A DNA stretch of 64,000 bases from Plasmopara viticola (GCA_001695595.3 MBPM02000197.1:1-64000); one strand, 5' to 3'. Shown: positions 20,962 through 32,738, counted from the stretch's first letter. Notes: a model not told the origin generated them from the letters alone. Made by a program: numbers and translations.

Positions 20962-22596
20962 ATGCGCGTACTCATCTTCGTACGTACTGCCATCATTTTC
21001 TTTTTTAATGTAAGCACTTGTTATGGCACTACCTCGAATACAAGACGCGATGACAGAGACAAGGCCTCGTTAAATGGCACGAACGAGGAGGCGAGAGGCA
21101 AGGGATTGGTGGATTATTTAAGTCGACCGGCTGTGCACATGATTGACCAAAATGTTAAAAAAAAAGCCATGCGGATTCAAAAATTATCGCGAAAATTAGA
21201 GAAGGCGCTCATGCGTAAGAGACGAGTGAAGTTAAGCACGATAAAGCATCATGTGCATTGGCTTGATATGAAAGACAAAGCGTACAAATTGTTAAAAAAA
21301 CCATTAGTCCACCCAAAGGATGTGTTTTCGTATTTGAGCCTTCAAAGCATCTTTCATCACGGCATGGACCCAGTCAAATTGGGTCACGACCCCAAGCTGC
21401 TTGTGTGGTTTCACTATATTGATTCTTATAGGGCTAGGAGCACCATGAGTTCAAATACCGCACCATTTAACGACAAGGACCTTTTATATTTTTTGGCCGA
21501 TCGCATTAAGCCACGACCGAGTTCAAAATTGACGTTTCCGCTTCATGATCCATCCGCGTATGATCCGTTTTTACAAGTCGTGACACTGTTTGACTATTAT
21601 CGACGCAAGCAAGTTTTGACAGATTTTGCTGAGGATATGCTGACGTATATGGTCACGAATCCGATTACCAAGGATTTTGTGCTTAAGGAATGGCTTCTAC
21701 ACAAAGAATCACCAGAATACATGTTCTGTCTCTTGAGGCTCGAGAAAGAACATGCTTTGATTGGTATTGACGATTTGACTCTGTTTACTGCATGGCTAGA
21801 ATACGTGAAAATGTACTTGCACGTGGACGATCGGAAGTTTGACCTTGGAAGCTTTATTTTATCCATACTACCAGATATGTCGTTGCCACGTGCAAAGGTC
21901 ATGTTCGATTCCAATGCGCTCGAGAACGTGTTGGGAGACGTAAAATACGTCAGTGAGAGCCTTGCAGCGCATGCGCGTAAAATGTGGCACCGATATCCTG
22001 ACCTTGTGTTTAGACGCTTGGAAATTTTTAACAAGAAGATCACGCCGGATAATTTTCTAGTTTTCGCCAATGGGATTGCGACCGTCGCTTTTTACGCAAA
22101 ATGGAGGCCATTTGATGGCGATCAGATGTATGATATGCTGAGATCAAAGTATTCGTTTGATGAAGTGGTCATTCTATTTCGAGACCTCGAGCTAGCAGCA
22201 CAGCACATTGGTTCTTTGACTTCAGAGCAGCGCTCCGACGTCCAGAATTATGCACACTCTATGGTGCAGTACCTGGCTGATCCCTCACCCATGTTACGAT
22301 TTCCAGATCGTCACGAGCATCCCAAAGTTATTTTGGATGAGCTTATTTCTCACCATGCTGATGTTTCGGTACTCAAGAGCTGTTTTCCAGCTTTTGTCGC
22401 GTATTATCGGCGTGTGGATAAGAGAAGTGTTGACGATGCCATTTACATTGCCATACAATTATTGCAAAAGAGATTGCCGGAGAATAGAGGATTGAACATT
22501 TCGTGGCTGAAAATAGTCGGAGAGTTACAGAATGGAGACGCGCGTATTAAATCAGCTTTTGAATTGCTGCAGCACGAGTTGAACGAATCCGTTTGA
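20962..22596 (+). CDS. Secreted LWY-repeat effector-like protein, copy E2 (intact, 544 aa)
   Basis: The start is MRVLIFV at 20962. The 37 codons of open frame before it lie over promoter-like DNA. The signal peptide ends near TCYG. NEEARGKGLVDYL is the EER-like motif, and there is no RXLR. Next comes a Lys/Arg-rich helix (KKKAMRIQKLSRKLEKALMR), then LWY-type units: DVFSYLSLQSIF with LLVWFHYIDSYR, YMFCLLRLEKEH with FTAWLEYVKMYL, and later helices ending QLLQKRLPENRG and FELLQHELNESV. It belongs to a subgroup with E5 and the E7 pieces (short C-terminus ending in LNES). It is intronless with no internal stop. A host-targeted role is inferred from architecture. Confidence 0.7.
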   Translation: MRVLIFVRTAIIFFFNVSTCYGTTSNTRRDDRDKASLNGTNEEARGKGLVDYLSRPAVHMIDQNVKKKAMRIQKLSRKLEKALMRKRRVKLSTIKHHVHWLDMKDKAYKLLKKPLVHPKDVFSYLSLQSIFHHGMDPVKLGHDPKLLVWFHYIDSYRARSTMSSNTAPFNDKDLLYFLADRIKPRPSSKLTFPLHDPSAYDPFLQVVTLFDYYRRKQVLTDFAEDMLTYMVTNPITKDFVLKEWLLHKESPEYMFCLLRLEKEHALIGIDDLTLFTAWLEYVKMYLHVDDRKFDLGSFILSILPDMSLPRAKVMFDSNALENVLGDVKYVSESLAAHARKMWHRYPDLVFRRLEIFNKKITPDNFLVFANGIATVAFYAKWRPFDGDQMYDMLRSKYSFDEVVILFRDLELAAQHIGSLTSEQRSDVQNYAHSMVQYLADPSPMLRFPDRHEHPKVILDELISHHADVSVLKSCFPAFVAYYRRVDKRSVDDAIYIAIQLLQKRLPENRGLNISWLKIVGELQNGDARIKSAFELLQHELNESV

Positions 22597-24503
22597 AGAC
22601 TAGGGTTATCGAGGTGGATTGTCTCGTATGTATGTATCGGCAAAGCTGAGTAGCTAACAGAATTTGAGGATTTAATCTAGTTAATTAATCACAGTTCCTT
22701 GTCAACTCTTGTATGTGACCTGGAATGCCAGTCTTAAAAAAAATTGCACTACTCTTTGTATTTATATTCAAGAATAAATATTGAGTTTTGTGCTCAGCTG
22801 CTTTGCATTAGCAACCAGGTAAGTAAGGACACATGTAGCGGATTAATACAAACATTAGCTCAGCACCTAAAATCACCATGTCTTTTTCCTCGATTCAGTT
22901 GAGCGCCGCGTACCTGATGCTTGCGCTGCTGTCGACTGTCTCAACTCAGTGGAAAAAAACTACTTCCAGCCGATGAATCAATACTCATTTCTTTTGCTGC
23001 AACGCTTATAATTTGACGCAGTCCACGCATTATCAATACGTAAAGAAGTAAGATTCAAACAACCGAGGACTAAAAGAGGCCTTTGAAAATGTCAGAGCTA
23101 TAATTGACAGCTATGGCTTAGGGGTCGCAGGTCACTTTATTGCTACTGCTTCGCTAATGAGTTCGGCAATGGTGGCTTCATGCCCAATTTGTATACGACC
23201 GCGATCATGCACTCTAGTGACATATTTTTCTTCGGATCAGAAATAGAAATAAATTACTACTCCTTATGCATTGTTTGGTAAATTTCTAAATTTCTCTTTA
23301 TAAAACGTAATTTTTTACCAATCTATTACTTGATATGGGGTTGTGCAAAAAAATATAAGTACTAATTTTGGTTTAAAAAAAGATCTAATCTTGAGCTGTT
23401 AATTAAATTTAGAAGATAAAAAGAGTACATTGATTGATTCGTACGTTGCCATCTATCCTGAGATAGAATGGCATCGTACGGATCAATGTATTTTCTTTGT
23501 AATAGCGACGAATGATGATTGTACTTGTCAGAAGGACATAGTTAAATATTTGGTCCAAGGCAGCGTTAAAGCATTCTTCGCCAACGTAAGTAGTTATAAG
23601 CGGTCGACTCTACGAATGGTTTTGTGCGCCATTTTGACAAAAATTTGTCCATTGAAAGGTCGTTCCATGCGTGTAGTCGACAAAGCGACGTTGGATAAAA
23701 ATTGGCAGTAAGATACTGGCGTGCACAGACGCTATGCCCGAAATTGAAGATTGTTTACATTAAGGCAGCGATTTCATTACCATTGTCGTACTTCCTAGTT
23801 GCAGTTTTCATTACAGATCAGTTTGCAGCATCCCATTACTAAAGATACGATGCCTCAGTCATTTATTAATCGTTCCTGTTGTAGTCTTTTCTACTGTTTT
23901 TGGTGGGACAGAAAGGAAGACGCTTATATATCTTCTTATGACCTACACTTTTGTGCAACCTAAGCAGGCTCTTCATAAATTAATGTTTCAGCTAAAATTA
24001 CAATTCACGGTCCTTTTGTTCATATACCGGACACCATTTCGGTTTTTACTGTCTGCCGCCGCAAAAACTCTGCGACCGCCAGAGGCAACACTATACGTAT
24101 AATACTTTTCCTCTATTTGCAATAAAGGAATGACCCGGTGATTTGAATCTCACAACATTACGTATTGGTAACGCGTGGATTGCGTCAAATTATAAGCGTT
24201 ACAGCAAAAGAAATATCGTAGTTTTTCCCTCTGAGTCGATAGTCGCGTCGGCGCAAGGATCGGGTACGCAGCGGCGAAGAAAAAGATATAATACTTGAGC
24301 CAATATTTGTATTAATCCGCTACGTGTGTACTTTGCTTATGCAAAGCAGCAGAGAAAAAATATTAGTTGAGCACTAAGCTTAACAACCATTCTTGAGTAA
24401 ACACACAAAGAATGATGCATTTTTATGTAAGACTGGCATCATAGGTCACAAACAAAATGGCGATACATGCATACAAGACAGTGCACCTCGATAATTCTAG
24501 TCT
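22597..24503. other. Spacer between convergent effectors E2 and E3
   Basis: 22.6-23.2 kb matches 46.2-46.86 kb (the 3' side of E5). 23.27-24.5 kb matches 50.67-51.9 and 60.96-62.18 kb (the 3' side of E6 and E8). It holds an imperfect hairpin at 23435-23485 and the recurring EIEDC reading frame near 23.74 kb, here broken by a stop. The E3-side trailer contains gactggcatcataggtcac. I see no conserved gene. Confidence 0.55.
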
Positions 24504-26142
24504 TCAATCGTATTTATCCAAATCTCTGGCCATGTGCTGCACCGATTCAAAAGCTGGTTTAATACGCGCGTCGTCATTCTGTAATTCTCCAACTATTGTC
24601 AGCCACGAAATGCTCGAATCCCCTGTATATGGCAAATTACTATGCAATAATCGTACGGCACTGTAAATGGCATCTTCAACTTTTCTGTCTTCCTTACGCC
24701 GATAATACGTCACAAAAGCTGGAAACCACTGCTTGAATACCGAAACATCAGCATGTTGAGAAATAAGCTTCTTCAAAATAACTTCGGGATGCTCGCCACG
24801 ATCTGAAAGGTGTAACATGGATGAGGGATCAGCCAGGTACTGCACCATAGAGTGTGCATAACTCTGGACGTCGAAGCGCTGCCCTTCATCCAAAGAACCA
24901 ATGTGCTGTGCTGCTAGTTCGAGGTCTCGAAACAGATTGACCACTTCATCAAACGAATGCTTTGATTTCAGCAAATCATACATCTGATCGCCATTAAATG
25001 GCCTCCCTTTCGCGTAAAAAGCGACAGTCGCAACCCCATTGGCGAAATCTAAAAAAATTGCCAGTGTAATCTTCTTGTTAAAAATTTTCAAGCGTTCAAA
25101 CTCAAGTTCAGGGTATCGGTGCCACGAGTTACGCGCATTCGCTGCAAGGCTCTCACTGAAGTAATTTACGTCTCCCAACACATTCTCGAGCGCATTGGAA
25201 TCGAACATGACCTTTGCACGTGGCAATGACATCTTTGGCAGTACGGATAAAATAAAGCTGCCAAGCTTAAAATTCCGATCGTCCACCTTCAAGTACACAT
25301 TAACGTATTCTAGCCACGCAGTAAACAGAGTCAAATCGTCAATATCAATCAAAGCATGTTCTTCTTCGAGCCTCAAGAGATAGAACATGTATTCTGGTGA
25401 TTCCTTGTGTAGAAGCCATTCCTTGAGCACAAAATCCTTGGTAAATGGATCCGTGACCAGTGACCATATACGTCAGCATGTCCTCAGCAAATTGCGTCAA
25501 AACGTCTTTGCGTCGATAATAGTCAAATAGTGTCACGACTTGTGAATACGGATTATACACGGATGGATCATGAAGCGGAAACGTCAGTTTTGAACTCGGT
25601 CGTGGCTGAATGTGTTCGGCCAAAAAATCTAAGAGCTCTTTGTTGCTAAATACTGCGTTATTTGAACTCATGGTGCTCCTAGCCCTATAAAATCTAACAT
25701 AGTAAAACCACACAAGAAGCTTTGGGTCGTGATCCAATGTGACTGGGTCCATATGTCGATGACAGATGCTTTGAAGGTTCAAGTACTTAAACACATCCTT
25801 TGGGTGGACTCGTGGTTCCTTCAACCATTCGTAGACTTTTTGTTTCATATCACGCCAATGCGCATGTCCCTGTATCACGTATAAATCAACTCCTTCTCGA
25901 AGCATGAGCTCGTTTTCTAATTTGCGCGATAACTCTTGAATCTCCATGGCAATCCGGTCAATCGTGTGCACAGCCGGTTAACCAAGATAATCCACCAATC
26001 CATTTCCTCTCGCCTCCTCGTTCGTGCCATAAAACGAGGACTTGTCTTTGTCGTCGCGTCTTACATTCGAGGGAGTGCCATAACAAGTGCTAATGTTGAA
26101 AAAGAAGATGATGGTAGTACAAACGAGGATGAGTACGCGCAT
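24504..26142 (-). pseudogene. LWY effector-like pseudogene, copy E3
   Basis: The ATG is at 26142-26140, with signal peptide and NEEARGNGLVDYLG as in the intact copies. The next codon is TAA at 25980-25978 (CAA in E6). A second lesion is a 7-bp tandem insertion (gaccagt) near 25455 that shifts the frame after TYMVT. The rest of the protein to YD at the C-terminus is otherwise open and closest to E6. The Inr-like site lies only 18 bp upstream of the ATG because a stretch of the leader is deleted. Confidence 0.8.
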
Positions 26143-26411
26143 GGTATCGCTGCAAGACAAAGTGAGAGTGACGGAAAAATTTGAATCTTGCAGCTGGTAC
26201 GAAATCAAGATTGGGATTGTGCGACCAGATAGCAAAAAGGACGAGACTGTACGTACGGAGCCCTAGTTCTACGGATAATTGGCTTCGATTAAACATTCAC
26301 CATCCATTCTTTATTGTCGACCTAATGTTTGTATCCAATAACGTTTTCAATTGATTATCTTGAGACTCTATCGTCTCATAGTATTTAGCTGCACATAATT
26401 TATTTGACTAG

Positions 26412-28297
26412 AACCACAAACGAAAACGCAAGCGCGAAATCCGGCTTATCGATTGCCAAGTTCCTATAAAGATCTGCCAATTGCAGACACAACAAGGAGA
26501 ATACATCATTGGGTGGGAGAGATTGACCACGGTCAACGCAACCATGAAACTTTTGCTGACGGCATGGTGCATCCCAAGTGCCGGACCCTCACGGCTAATT
26601 AGAAATAGCGCGTCTTGAGCTTCTGTTGCGCACGTCTGGAACCGACACGTATCGTTGTAACGACTCGGGCGTCACGACATCACCTCGTGATGTCTACTAC
26701 ATACAAATCGTTGATCGCAGACGTGTTTTGGCAGGTCGCTCACCCCTCTTCGCACTGCTTGACGGCGTGGAGATTGTTGCTTCCGTTAATCCACCGTACC
26801 CATCCAATTTGACGAATAGCGGTGGCTTACCAACCTCCTCATCGTTTTTTCTCGGCAAAGGAGATCTGCAGCTCGTTTTCCACTATGCCCACCTACGAGA
26901 CGAATCGTTTAGGCTTGCCACTACTGCATGTTGTGGGGGTCATAGCCACGCCACATCGCAAACGTTTACATTCGCACACTGCTTCTTGGTAGCAGAAAAG
27001 GAAGAAAAGTATTTCTGGGCAGACCGCTTGTTGGAAAATGAGCACGACGAAGCGGACACTGCCACGAATAAAGCCTTATCGTAGCGTGACGCCTGCCCGT
27101 GCGAGCAAGACACCGATTGCCACGCGTGTACGATGCGAGTGTTCTCGACTCATGCCCGTGACGGTGGAGACGCCCGCTATCATACTCGCGCACAAGGAAA
27201 GTCTAATGGTGGAGGCACTGGTGATTGCGCGACGCACTTGCAGCGAGAGATTCGGACCCGCTGCGTTCACTGCAACGGCTGCCGTGGCCGTCTGCGTGTC
27301 CGTGCCGTGCCAAAGGGATCCCAAGAGGCCGTCACGTGTACTTCACATCTTAGAGCCATGGAGTTGTGAAGCCAAGAGCTGGTTCACACCCACGGACAGA
27401 TCGAGTCCGTGTTCATCGAGCTCGGGAATGAGCATAAAGACCGTGTACCGCGACACAGGTTGACTCAGTTGACAGTGGAGCTTGGGCACCGAGCCGAGTT
27501 GACTCGAGAGCGTGACGGACGGGAAACTTGGGTTTAATGACTTGTACGACAGTGCCGTGGTGAAGCCACCCATGGTCAGGCCGAGTCGGTCGTACATAAA
27601 GCCCCCAATTGACAACTTGGTCGTACGAGACAAGGGAAAGTCCGTCCGTTGATGGAGTGGCATTTGCGTCCGAGCCATGTAATGGACGTGAGGGTCCAAG
27701 AGATGACGGAATGCTTGCATCGGTGCGTGGACCCAGTTGGACGCATCGACATGCATGGCCAGTTCGCTATGGGACACGAATTGGACGTCGAGAGCCTGTT
27801 CGTGCCGTTGCCGCACGAGCTTTTCCATGTATTGTTGCAGCTCGTTGCGTATTTGCAAGTGGAAGCCGGCCATGTTTTGCTGCGCGATGTGATCTTGTTC
27901 GAGGACCTGGATGCCCTATCATTCGTTCAAACAGACCATGGACGGCCGGACACCGTTTCGGTATTGAATTTGAGAATTCCATGAGGAAAGCGAGAAATGG
28001 TACTGTCCTTACCTTTTCGCCGTACATGTCATAGACGTGCCGTTTGATTGGATCAATTAATACTTTGTACGCACGGTCGAGTACCGCATATTGTGCATTG
28101 GCTGCTGCCACAATCTCCGCGTGGCCTTGACGTCGTCGATCCGGATGGAAGTCACGCGAGAGCGAGAGGAAGCGGTTTCGGATTTCACTACTTGACGCAT
28201 CACGTTCCACACCGAGTAGGACATAGTAATCACGCTCGATTTGGCGCCATGAAGTCGCGTCTTCTTCGGGCGGTGGCGCCTCACTGTCCACTGCCAT
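26412..28297 (-). pseudogene. DNAJC11: DNAJC11-like relic, copy D3
   Basis: The ATG is at 28297. Exon 1 (28297-28013) encodes 95 residues with the J domain and HPD. A 97-bp intron spans 28012-27916 (GTAAGG...TAG). Exon 2 (27915-27343) ends with a TGA at the same place as D1, giving a possible 285-aa truncated J-protein. The frame resumes after the stop to about 27076. It lies in tandem between effectors E4 (upstream) and E3 (downstream), and a new hairpin sits immediately 5' of the ATG. Conserved but non-coding-looking sequence continues to about 26.41 kb, where it abuts the E3 leader. Confidence 0.75.
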
Positions 28298-28298
28298 C

Positions 28299-28363
28299 GA
28301 AGTCTCCTTGAGTAGACAGATTGTGTAGACGCTTACATAATCTGTCTACACAAGGAGACTTCG
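28299..28363. repeat. Hairpin just 5' of D3 start codon
   Basis: Arms cgaagtctccttg...agtagacagatt (28299-28322) and aatctgtctacacaaggagac... (28339-28363) pair over about 24 bp with a one-base bulge around a 16-nt loop. The D1 leader (13007-13060) has the loop and left side but lacks the right arm. Confidence 0.85.
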
Positions 28364-28864
28364 GTACGGTACTAATTTGTTCCTTATGACCCACACTTTT
28401 GCGCAACCTAAGCAGGCACTTTATAAATTGATGTTTCAGCTACTTCACGGTGCTTCTGTCCACATATCGTTTTTTACTGTCTGCCGCCGCAAAAACTCTG
28501 AGAGGCACCACTAAACGTACAATACTTTTCCTCTATTTGCAATAAAGGAATGACCTGGTAATTTGAATCTCACTACGTTACGTATTGATAACGCGTGGAC
28601 TGCGTCAATAAGCGCAACAGCAAAAGAAATGTCGGCTGAAAGTAGTTTTTTTCTTCTGAGTCGATAGTCGACGACAGCGCAAATAACAGGGACGCAGCGC
28701 AAGGATCAGCCGAAGAAAACGATATAATACTTTTAAGTGTTGAGCCAATGTTTGTACTAAACCGCCAAAGAGTAATGTATTTTTATTTAAGACTGGCATT
28801 ATAGGTCACAAACAAGAGGGGCGATACATGCATACAAGACAGTGCACCTCGATAATTCTAGTCT

Positions 28865-30505
28865 TTAGTCGGATTCATCCGACTCTCTGGCGAAATGCTG
28901 CAACGATTCAAAAGCTGGTTTAATACGCGCGTCATCCTTCAGTAATTCTCCAACTATTGTCGGCCACGAAATGCTCGAATCCCCTGTATATGGCAATTTA
29001 CTATGCAATAATTGTACGGCACTGTAAATGGCATCTTCAACTTTTTTCTTTTCCATACGCCGGTAATACGTCACAAAAGCTGGAAACCAACTCTTGATTA
29101 CCGATACACCAGCATGTTGAGAGATAAGTTCCTTCAAAATAACTTTGGGATGCTTGCCACGATCTGAAAGGTGTAACATGGATGAGGGATCAGCCAGGTA
29201 CTGCACCATAGAGCGTGCATAATTCTGGACGTCGAGGCGCTGCCCTTCATTCAAAGAACCAATGTGCTGTGCTGCTAGCTCGAGGTCTCGAAACAGAACG
29301 ACCACTTCATCAAACGAATGCTGTAATTTCAGCAAATCATACATCTGATCGCCATTAAACGGCCTCCATTTCGCGTAAAAAGCGACAGTCGCAATGCCAT
29401 TGGCGAAATCTAGAGAATTTGCCTGTGTAATCTTCTTGTTAAAAATTTTCAAGCGTCTAAACTCAAGTTGAGGGTACCGGTGCCACATTTTTCGCGCATT
29501 CGCTGCAAGGCTCCCACTATAGTAATTTACGTCTCCCAACACATTCTCGAGCGCATTGGAATCGAACATGACCTTCGCACGTGGCAATGACATCTCTGGC
29601 AGTATCGATAAAATAAAGCTGCCAAGGTCAAACTTATGATCGTCCATCTTCAAGTACATTTTCACGTATTCTAGCCACGCAGTAAACAGAGTCACATCGT
29701 CAATACCAATCAAAGCGTGCTCTTCTTTGAGCCTCAAGAGTAGAAACATGTATCTTGGTGATTCCTTGTGTAGAAGCCATTCCTTAAGCACAAAATCCTT
29801 GGTAATCGGATCCGTGACCATATACGTCAGCATATCCACAGCAAATTGCTCCAAAACTTTTTTGCGTCGATAATAGTCAAATAGTGTCACGACTTGTGAA
29901 TACGGATCATACACGGATGGATCATGAAGCGGAAATGTCAGTTTTGAACTCGGTCGTGGCTGAATATGTTTGGCCAAAATATATAAGAGGTCCTTGTTGC
30001 TAAATACTGCGTTATCCGAAGCCATGGTGTCCCAAACCCTATAACGACCAATGTAGTAAAACCACACAAGAAGCTTGGGGTCGTGACCCAATGTGACTGG
30101 GTCCATATATCGATGAAAGATGCTTTGAAGGTTCAAGTACTTAAACACATCCTTTGGGTGGACTCGCGGTTCCTTTACCCATTCGTAGACTTTTTGTTTC
30201 ATATCACGCCAATGCGCATGTCCCTCTATCGCGTGTAAACTAACTCGTTCTCGAAGCATGAGCTCGTTTTCTAATTTGCGCGATAATTCTTGAATCTCCA
30301 TGGCATTTTCAGGATTCTGGTCAATCATGTGCACAGCCGGTTGACCAAGATAATCCACCAATACAATTCCTCTCGCCTCCTCGTTCGTGCCATTAAACGA
30401 GGACTTGTCTTTGTCGTCGCGACTTATATTTGAGGTAGTGCCATAACAAGTGCTAACGTTGAAAAAGAAGATGATGGTAGTACGAACGAGGATGAGTACG
30501 CTCAT
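28865..30505 (-). CDS. Secreted LWY-repeat effector-like protein, copy E4 (intact, 546 aa)
   Basis: The start codon at 30505-30503 reads MSVLILV, where the other copies have MRVL. An in-frame ATG nine codons upstream overlaps the Inr, so it is not preferred. Signal peptide, NEEARGIVLVDYL and all the LWY-type units match E1 closely, with scattered changes (YIGRYR for YIDRYR; ANSLDFANG for ANFLDFANG; MDDHKFDLG for VDDQKFDLG). It is intronless and open to ESD plus stop. E1 and E4, with D1 and D3, form a duplicated tandem block of about 4 kb. A role in the host is inferred. Confidence 0.7.
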   Translation of the reverse strand: MSVLILVRTTIIFFFNVSTCYGTTSNISRDDKDKSSFNGTNEEARGIVLVDYLGQPAVHMIDQNPENAMEIQELSRKLENELMLRERVSLHAIEGHAHWRDMKQKVYEWVKEPRVHPKDVFKYLNLQSIFHRYMDPVTLGHDPKLLVWFYYIGRYRVWDTMASDNAVFSNKDLLYILAKHIQPRPSSKLTFPLHDPSVYDPYSQVVTLFDYYRRKKVLEQFAVDMLTYMVTDPITKDFVLKEWLLHKESPRYMFLLLRLKEEHALIGIDDVTLFTAWLEYVKMYLKMDDHKFDLGSFILSILPEMSLPRAKVMFDSNALENVLGDVNYYSGSLAANARKMWHRYPQLEFRRLKIFNKKITQANSLDFANGIATVAFYAKWRPFNGDQMYDLLKLQHSFDEVVVLFRDLELAAQHIGSLNEGQRLDVQNYARSMVQYLADPSSMLHLSDRGKHPKVILKELISQHAGVSVIKSWFPAFVTYYRRMEKKKVEDAIYSAVQLLHSKLPYTGDSSISWPTIVGELLKDDARIKPAFESLQHFARESDESD

Positions 30506-30531
30506 GGTATGGCTTGAGACGCTGCAAGACA

Positions 30532-30543
30532 AAGTGAGAGTGA
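30532..30543 (-). promoter_or_regulatory. Oomycete Inr-like core promoter of E4
   Basis: This is the same TCACTCTCACTT site as for E1, with the same 27-bp distance to the chosen ATG. Confidence 0.5.
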
Positions 30544-31820
30544 CGGAAAAAATTTGAATCTTGCAGCTGGTACGAAATTAAGATAGGGATTGTGCGACCA
30601 GATAGCAAAAAGGACGAGGCTGTACGTAGTACGTACGGAGCCCTAGTTCTACGGATAGTTGGCTTCGATTAAACATTCACCATCTATTCTTGATTGTCGA
30701 CCTAATGTTTGTATCGTATAACGTTTTCAACCAATTATCTTGATGCTCTATCATCTATAGTATTTAGCTGCACATGCGTAATTTGATTAGAAAAAAATAC
30801 AGCAGCGAGGCACCGTATCTCAAGTATTAGGATGTTGCAAACTGATCTGTAATGGAAAGTGCAACTAGGAAGTACGACAATGGTTATGAAATTGCTGCCT
30901 CCTTGTAAACAATCTTCGATTTCGGACACGGCGCCTGTGCACGCCCGTATCTTACTGCCAATTTTCATCCAATATCGCCTTGCGGATTAAACGCATTGAA
31001 CGACCTTTCCATTGACAAGTTTTTGTCGAAATAGCGCACAAAACCATTTGTAGGGTCGACCGATACTAGCAACTTACGCTGGCGAAGAATGCTTTAAGGC
31101 TGACTTCGATCAATTTAAACCTTTCGTCGGCTAAACGTGATGTCCTCTCGACAAGTACAATCATCATTCGTCGCTACTACTGCGAAAATACACAGATCCG
31201 TACTCAAAATTAGCATAATTAAAAAAACAAAATCTGTACGTATATTATTCTGCAAAACACCATATAAAGTTATAGATTGATAAAATTTACATCTTTTAAA
31301 AACTTAGTTAAGAAAACCACCCCTTCTACCAAACAATAACTACCGCAATCAAAAATATATATATACAAATTTTTACCCCATCGTAATTTTAGCACTATAC
31401 CGTTTCTTACGCAGTAGAAAACGGTATAGTTGATGTGGTTAAAGTGCCCTAAAAGAACAAATACAATTGTGGTTAGTGATTATAATCGTCGCAAGCGCCC
31501 AAATGGAGCTGGGATGGTACAGCCCTATTTGTTAACACTTTTGATTAGCTTATTTGTTGACACTTCTGAGTAGCTTACGAGAGCGAGGCTACAATGCATA
31601 GAAATGAGTAAATTAAGATTTTTTCATCTGATATGGGGTGTAAAAATTTTCTTGTATTTTACGAGGCTGGAAGTTCTTTTGTCGATTTGATTAGGGAGCG
31701 CTTATAGCTACACCCCTCCTGCCTAGAGCTACACTCCCCTCTTTATGCTGACCAATCAAAGTACAGCTTCATATCTTCAGCCAGTTATGCAATTATTGGG
31801 ATGCTCATGGATATGGGCAG
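30544..31820. other. Spacer with repeated blocks, no clear gene
   Basis: 30.54-31.26 kb matches 15.23-15.96 kb, including the EIEDCLQGGS reading frame at 30968-30735 (minus). 31.26-31.45 kb matches 53.94-54.13 kb inverted. 31.45-31.56 kb matches 50.5 and 60.8 kb inverted. Near 31.74 kb a ctttatgctgaccaatcaaag stretch is an inverted copy of sequence at 820-850 and 37.97 kb. No coding assignment is made. Confidence 0.45.
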
Positions 31821-32449
31821 GTGGACCGCATGTACGTGTTTGGTGGCCATTGTAGTATAAATGTGGAGTCTCGCTTGAGCGCTATTACCGACCTAGCGTG
31901 GCACCACCACTTTGTCACGAACATGTTTATCCGCCCCAATTTTGCTCGTGTAGCCAAGAAATTTGAGGCCGACTTTACGCTTATTAATGCGTGCAACATT
32001 GTCGATGAAGATTGCAAGAAACACAGACTTCTTTCGGAAGTATTTGTGCTTTTTTTACATAAAAAGATATTTGGGCATTCTTGGCGGCACTTTTACAGTG
32101 GCGAAATGAAGAAGGCGATCTTTCGTATGATGAAATACTATTTGCCTCTGAATGATGTGATGACCGTACAGGCTTCAGCCAACTTTGGCGGGTTAGGACA
32201 CACAGCTCTCTTTTTTAGGCTCTCTGGCACGAGCAAGACGACGCTGTCGCTAATGCAAAGTGCGATCTCATTGGTGACGACGAGCTCGGCTGGGATGACG
32301 GGTTTTACATATAAATTTGAAGGCGGCTGCTATGTCAAGATGATTACCCTCAGTAAAGAGACAAAGCCCGATATCCATAATGCGATTTGCCCGGATGCCT
32401 TGCTTGAAATTGTGTGGACCAACGCTAATTATGAAACCGACTTTCTCAG
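31821..32449 (+). pseudogene. PCK1: PEP carboxykinase relic, 5' part
   Basis: The frame encodes MYVFGGHCSINVESRL, DLAWHHHFVTNMFIRP, YSGEMKKAIFRMMKYYLPL, ALFFRLSGTSKTTLS (P-loop, with Ser in place of the second Gly), FEGGCYVKMITLSKE and KPDIHNAICPDALLEIVW. These are the central blocks of ATP-dependent PEPCK. Between the P-loop and FEGGCY the conserved LIGDDELGWDDGF lies in a different frame, so two compensating shifts are present. The N-terminal third is missing. The frame runs straight into the Copia 5' LTR at 32450 and resumes after the 3' LTR with SSKTECGRA. It is non-functional. Confidence 0.8.
32445..32449. repeat. 5' target-site duplication of Copia (ctcag)
   Basis: The five bases before the 5' LTR are identical to 37064-37068 after the 3' LTR. 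Both lie within the PEPCK relic. Confidence 0.9.
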
Positions 32450-32724
32450 TATTAAGGGTTACCGGTACAATCCGAACTTAAAGGGTGAGTTCTTACGGAT
32501 AGTTTTTACGGTAATTACCTTAGATATGATTAGACGAGTAGGTTGATTGGAAGACCCACATGATTTATATGTGTACACATATAAATCAGGTAGTAGGAAT
32601 AAGCTCCGATAAATCAATCACTTTCGAATCTCCCATCTACAGCTCAAGTGTCTTCTTGGTCAATCGATCAGGAATTCCCTTCGCCTCGCCTTTTTCAAGC
32701 CTCACTCCGTCGCCACTTCCAACA
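32450..32724 (+). repeat. Copia 5' LTR
   Basis: 275 bp. It differs from the 3' LTR by tagatatgat/tagatacgat and caggaattccc/caagaactccc. It contains a 28-bp perfect palindrome at 32561-32588 centred on gtgtacac. Confidence 0.95.
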
Positions 32725-32738
32725 GGTTATGAGCCCAA
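32725..32738 (+). promoter_or_regulatory. Primer-binding site, half-tRNA type (initiator tRNA-Met)
   Basis: Immediately after the LTR comes ggttatgagcccaa. It is complementary to the anticodon stem-loop of initiator tRNA-Met (tgggctCATaacc) rather than to a tRNA 3' end, as known for Drosophila copia. Confidence 0.7.

Noticed and set aside
24457..24666. Short frames on the opposite strand at effector 3' ends (24.46, 51.89 and 46.05-46.25 kb)
   Set aside because: They are antisense to the C-terminal codons and trailer and repeat only because the effector repeats.
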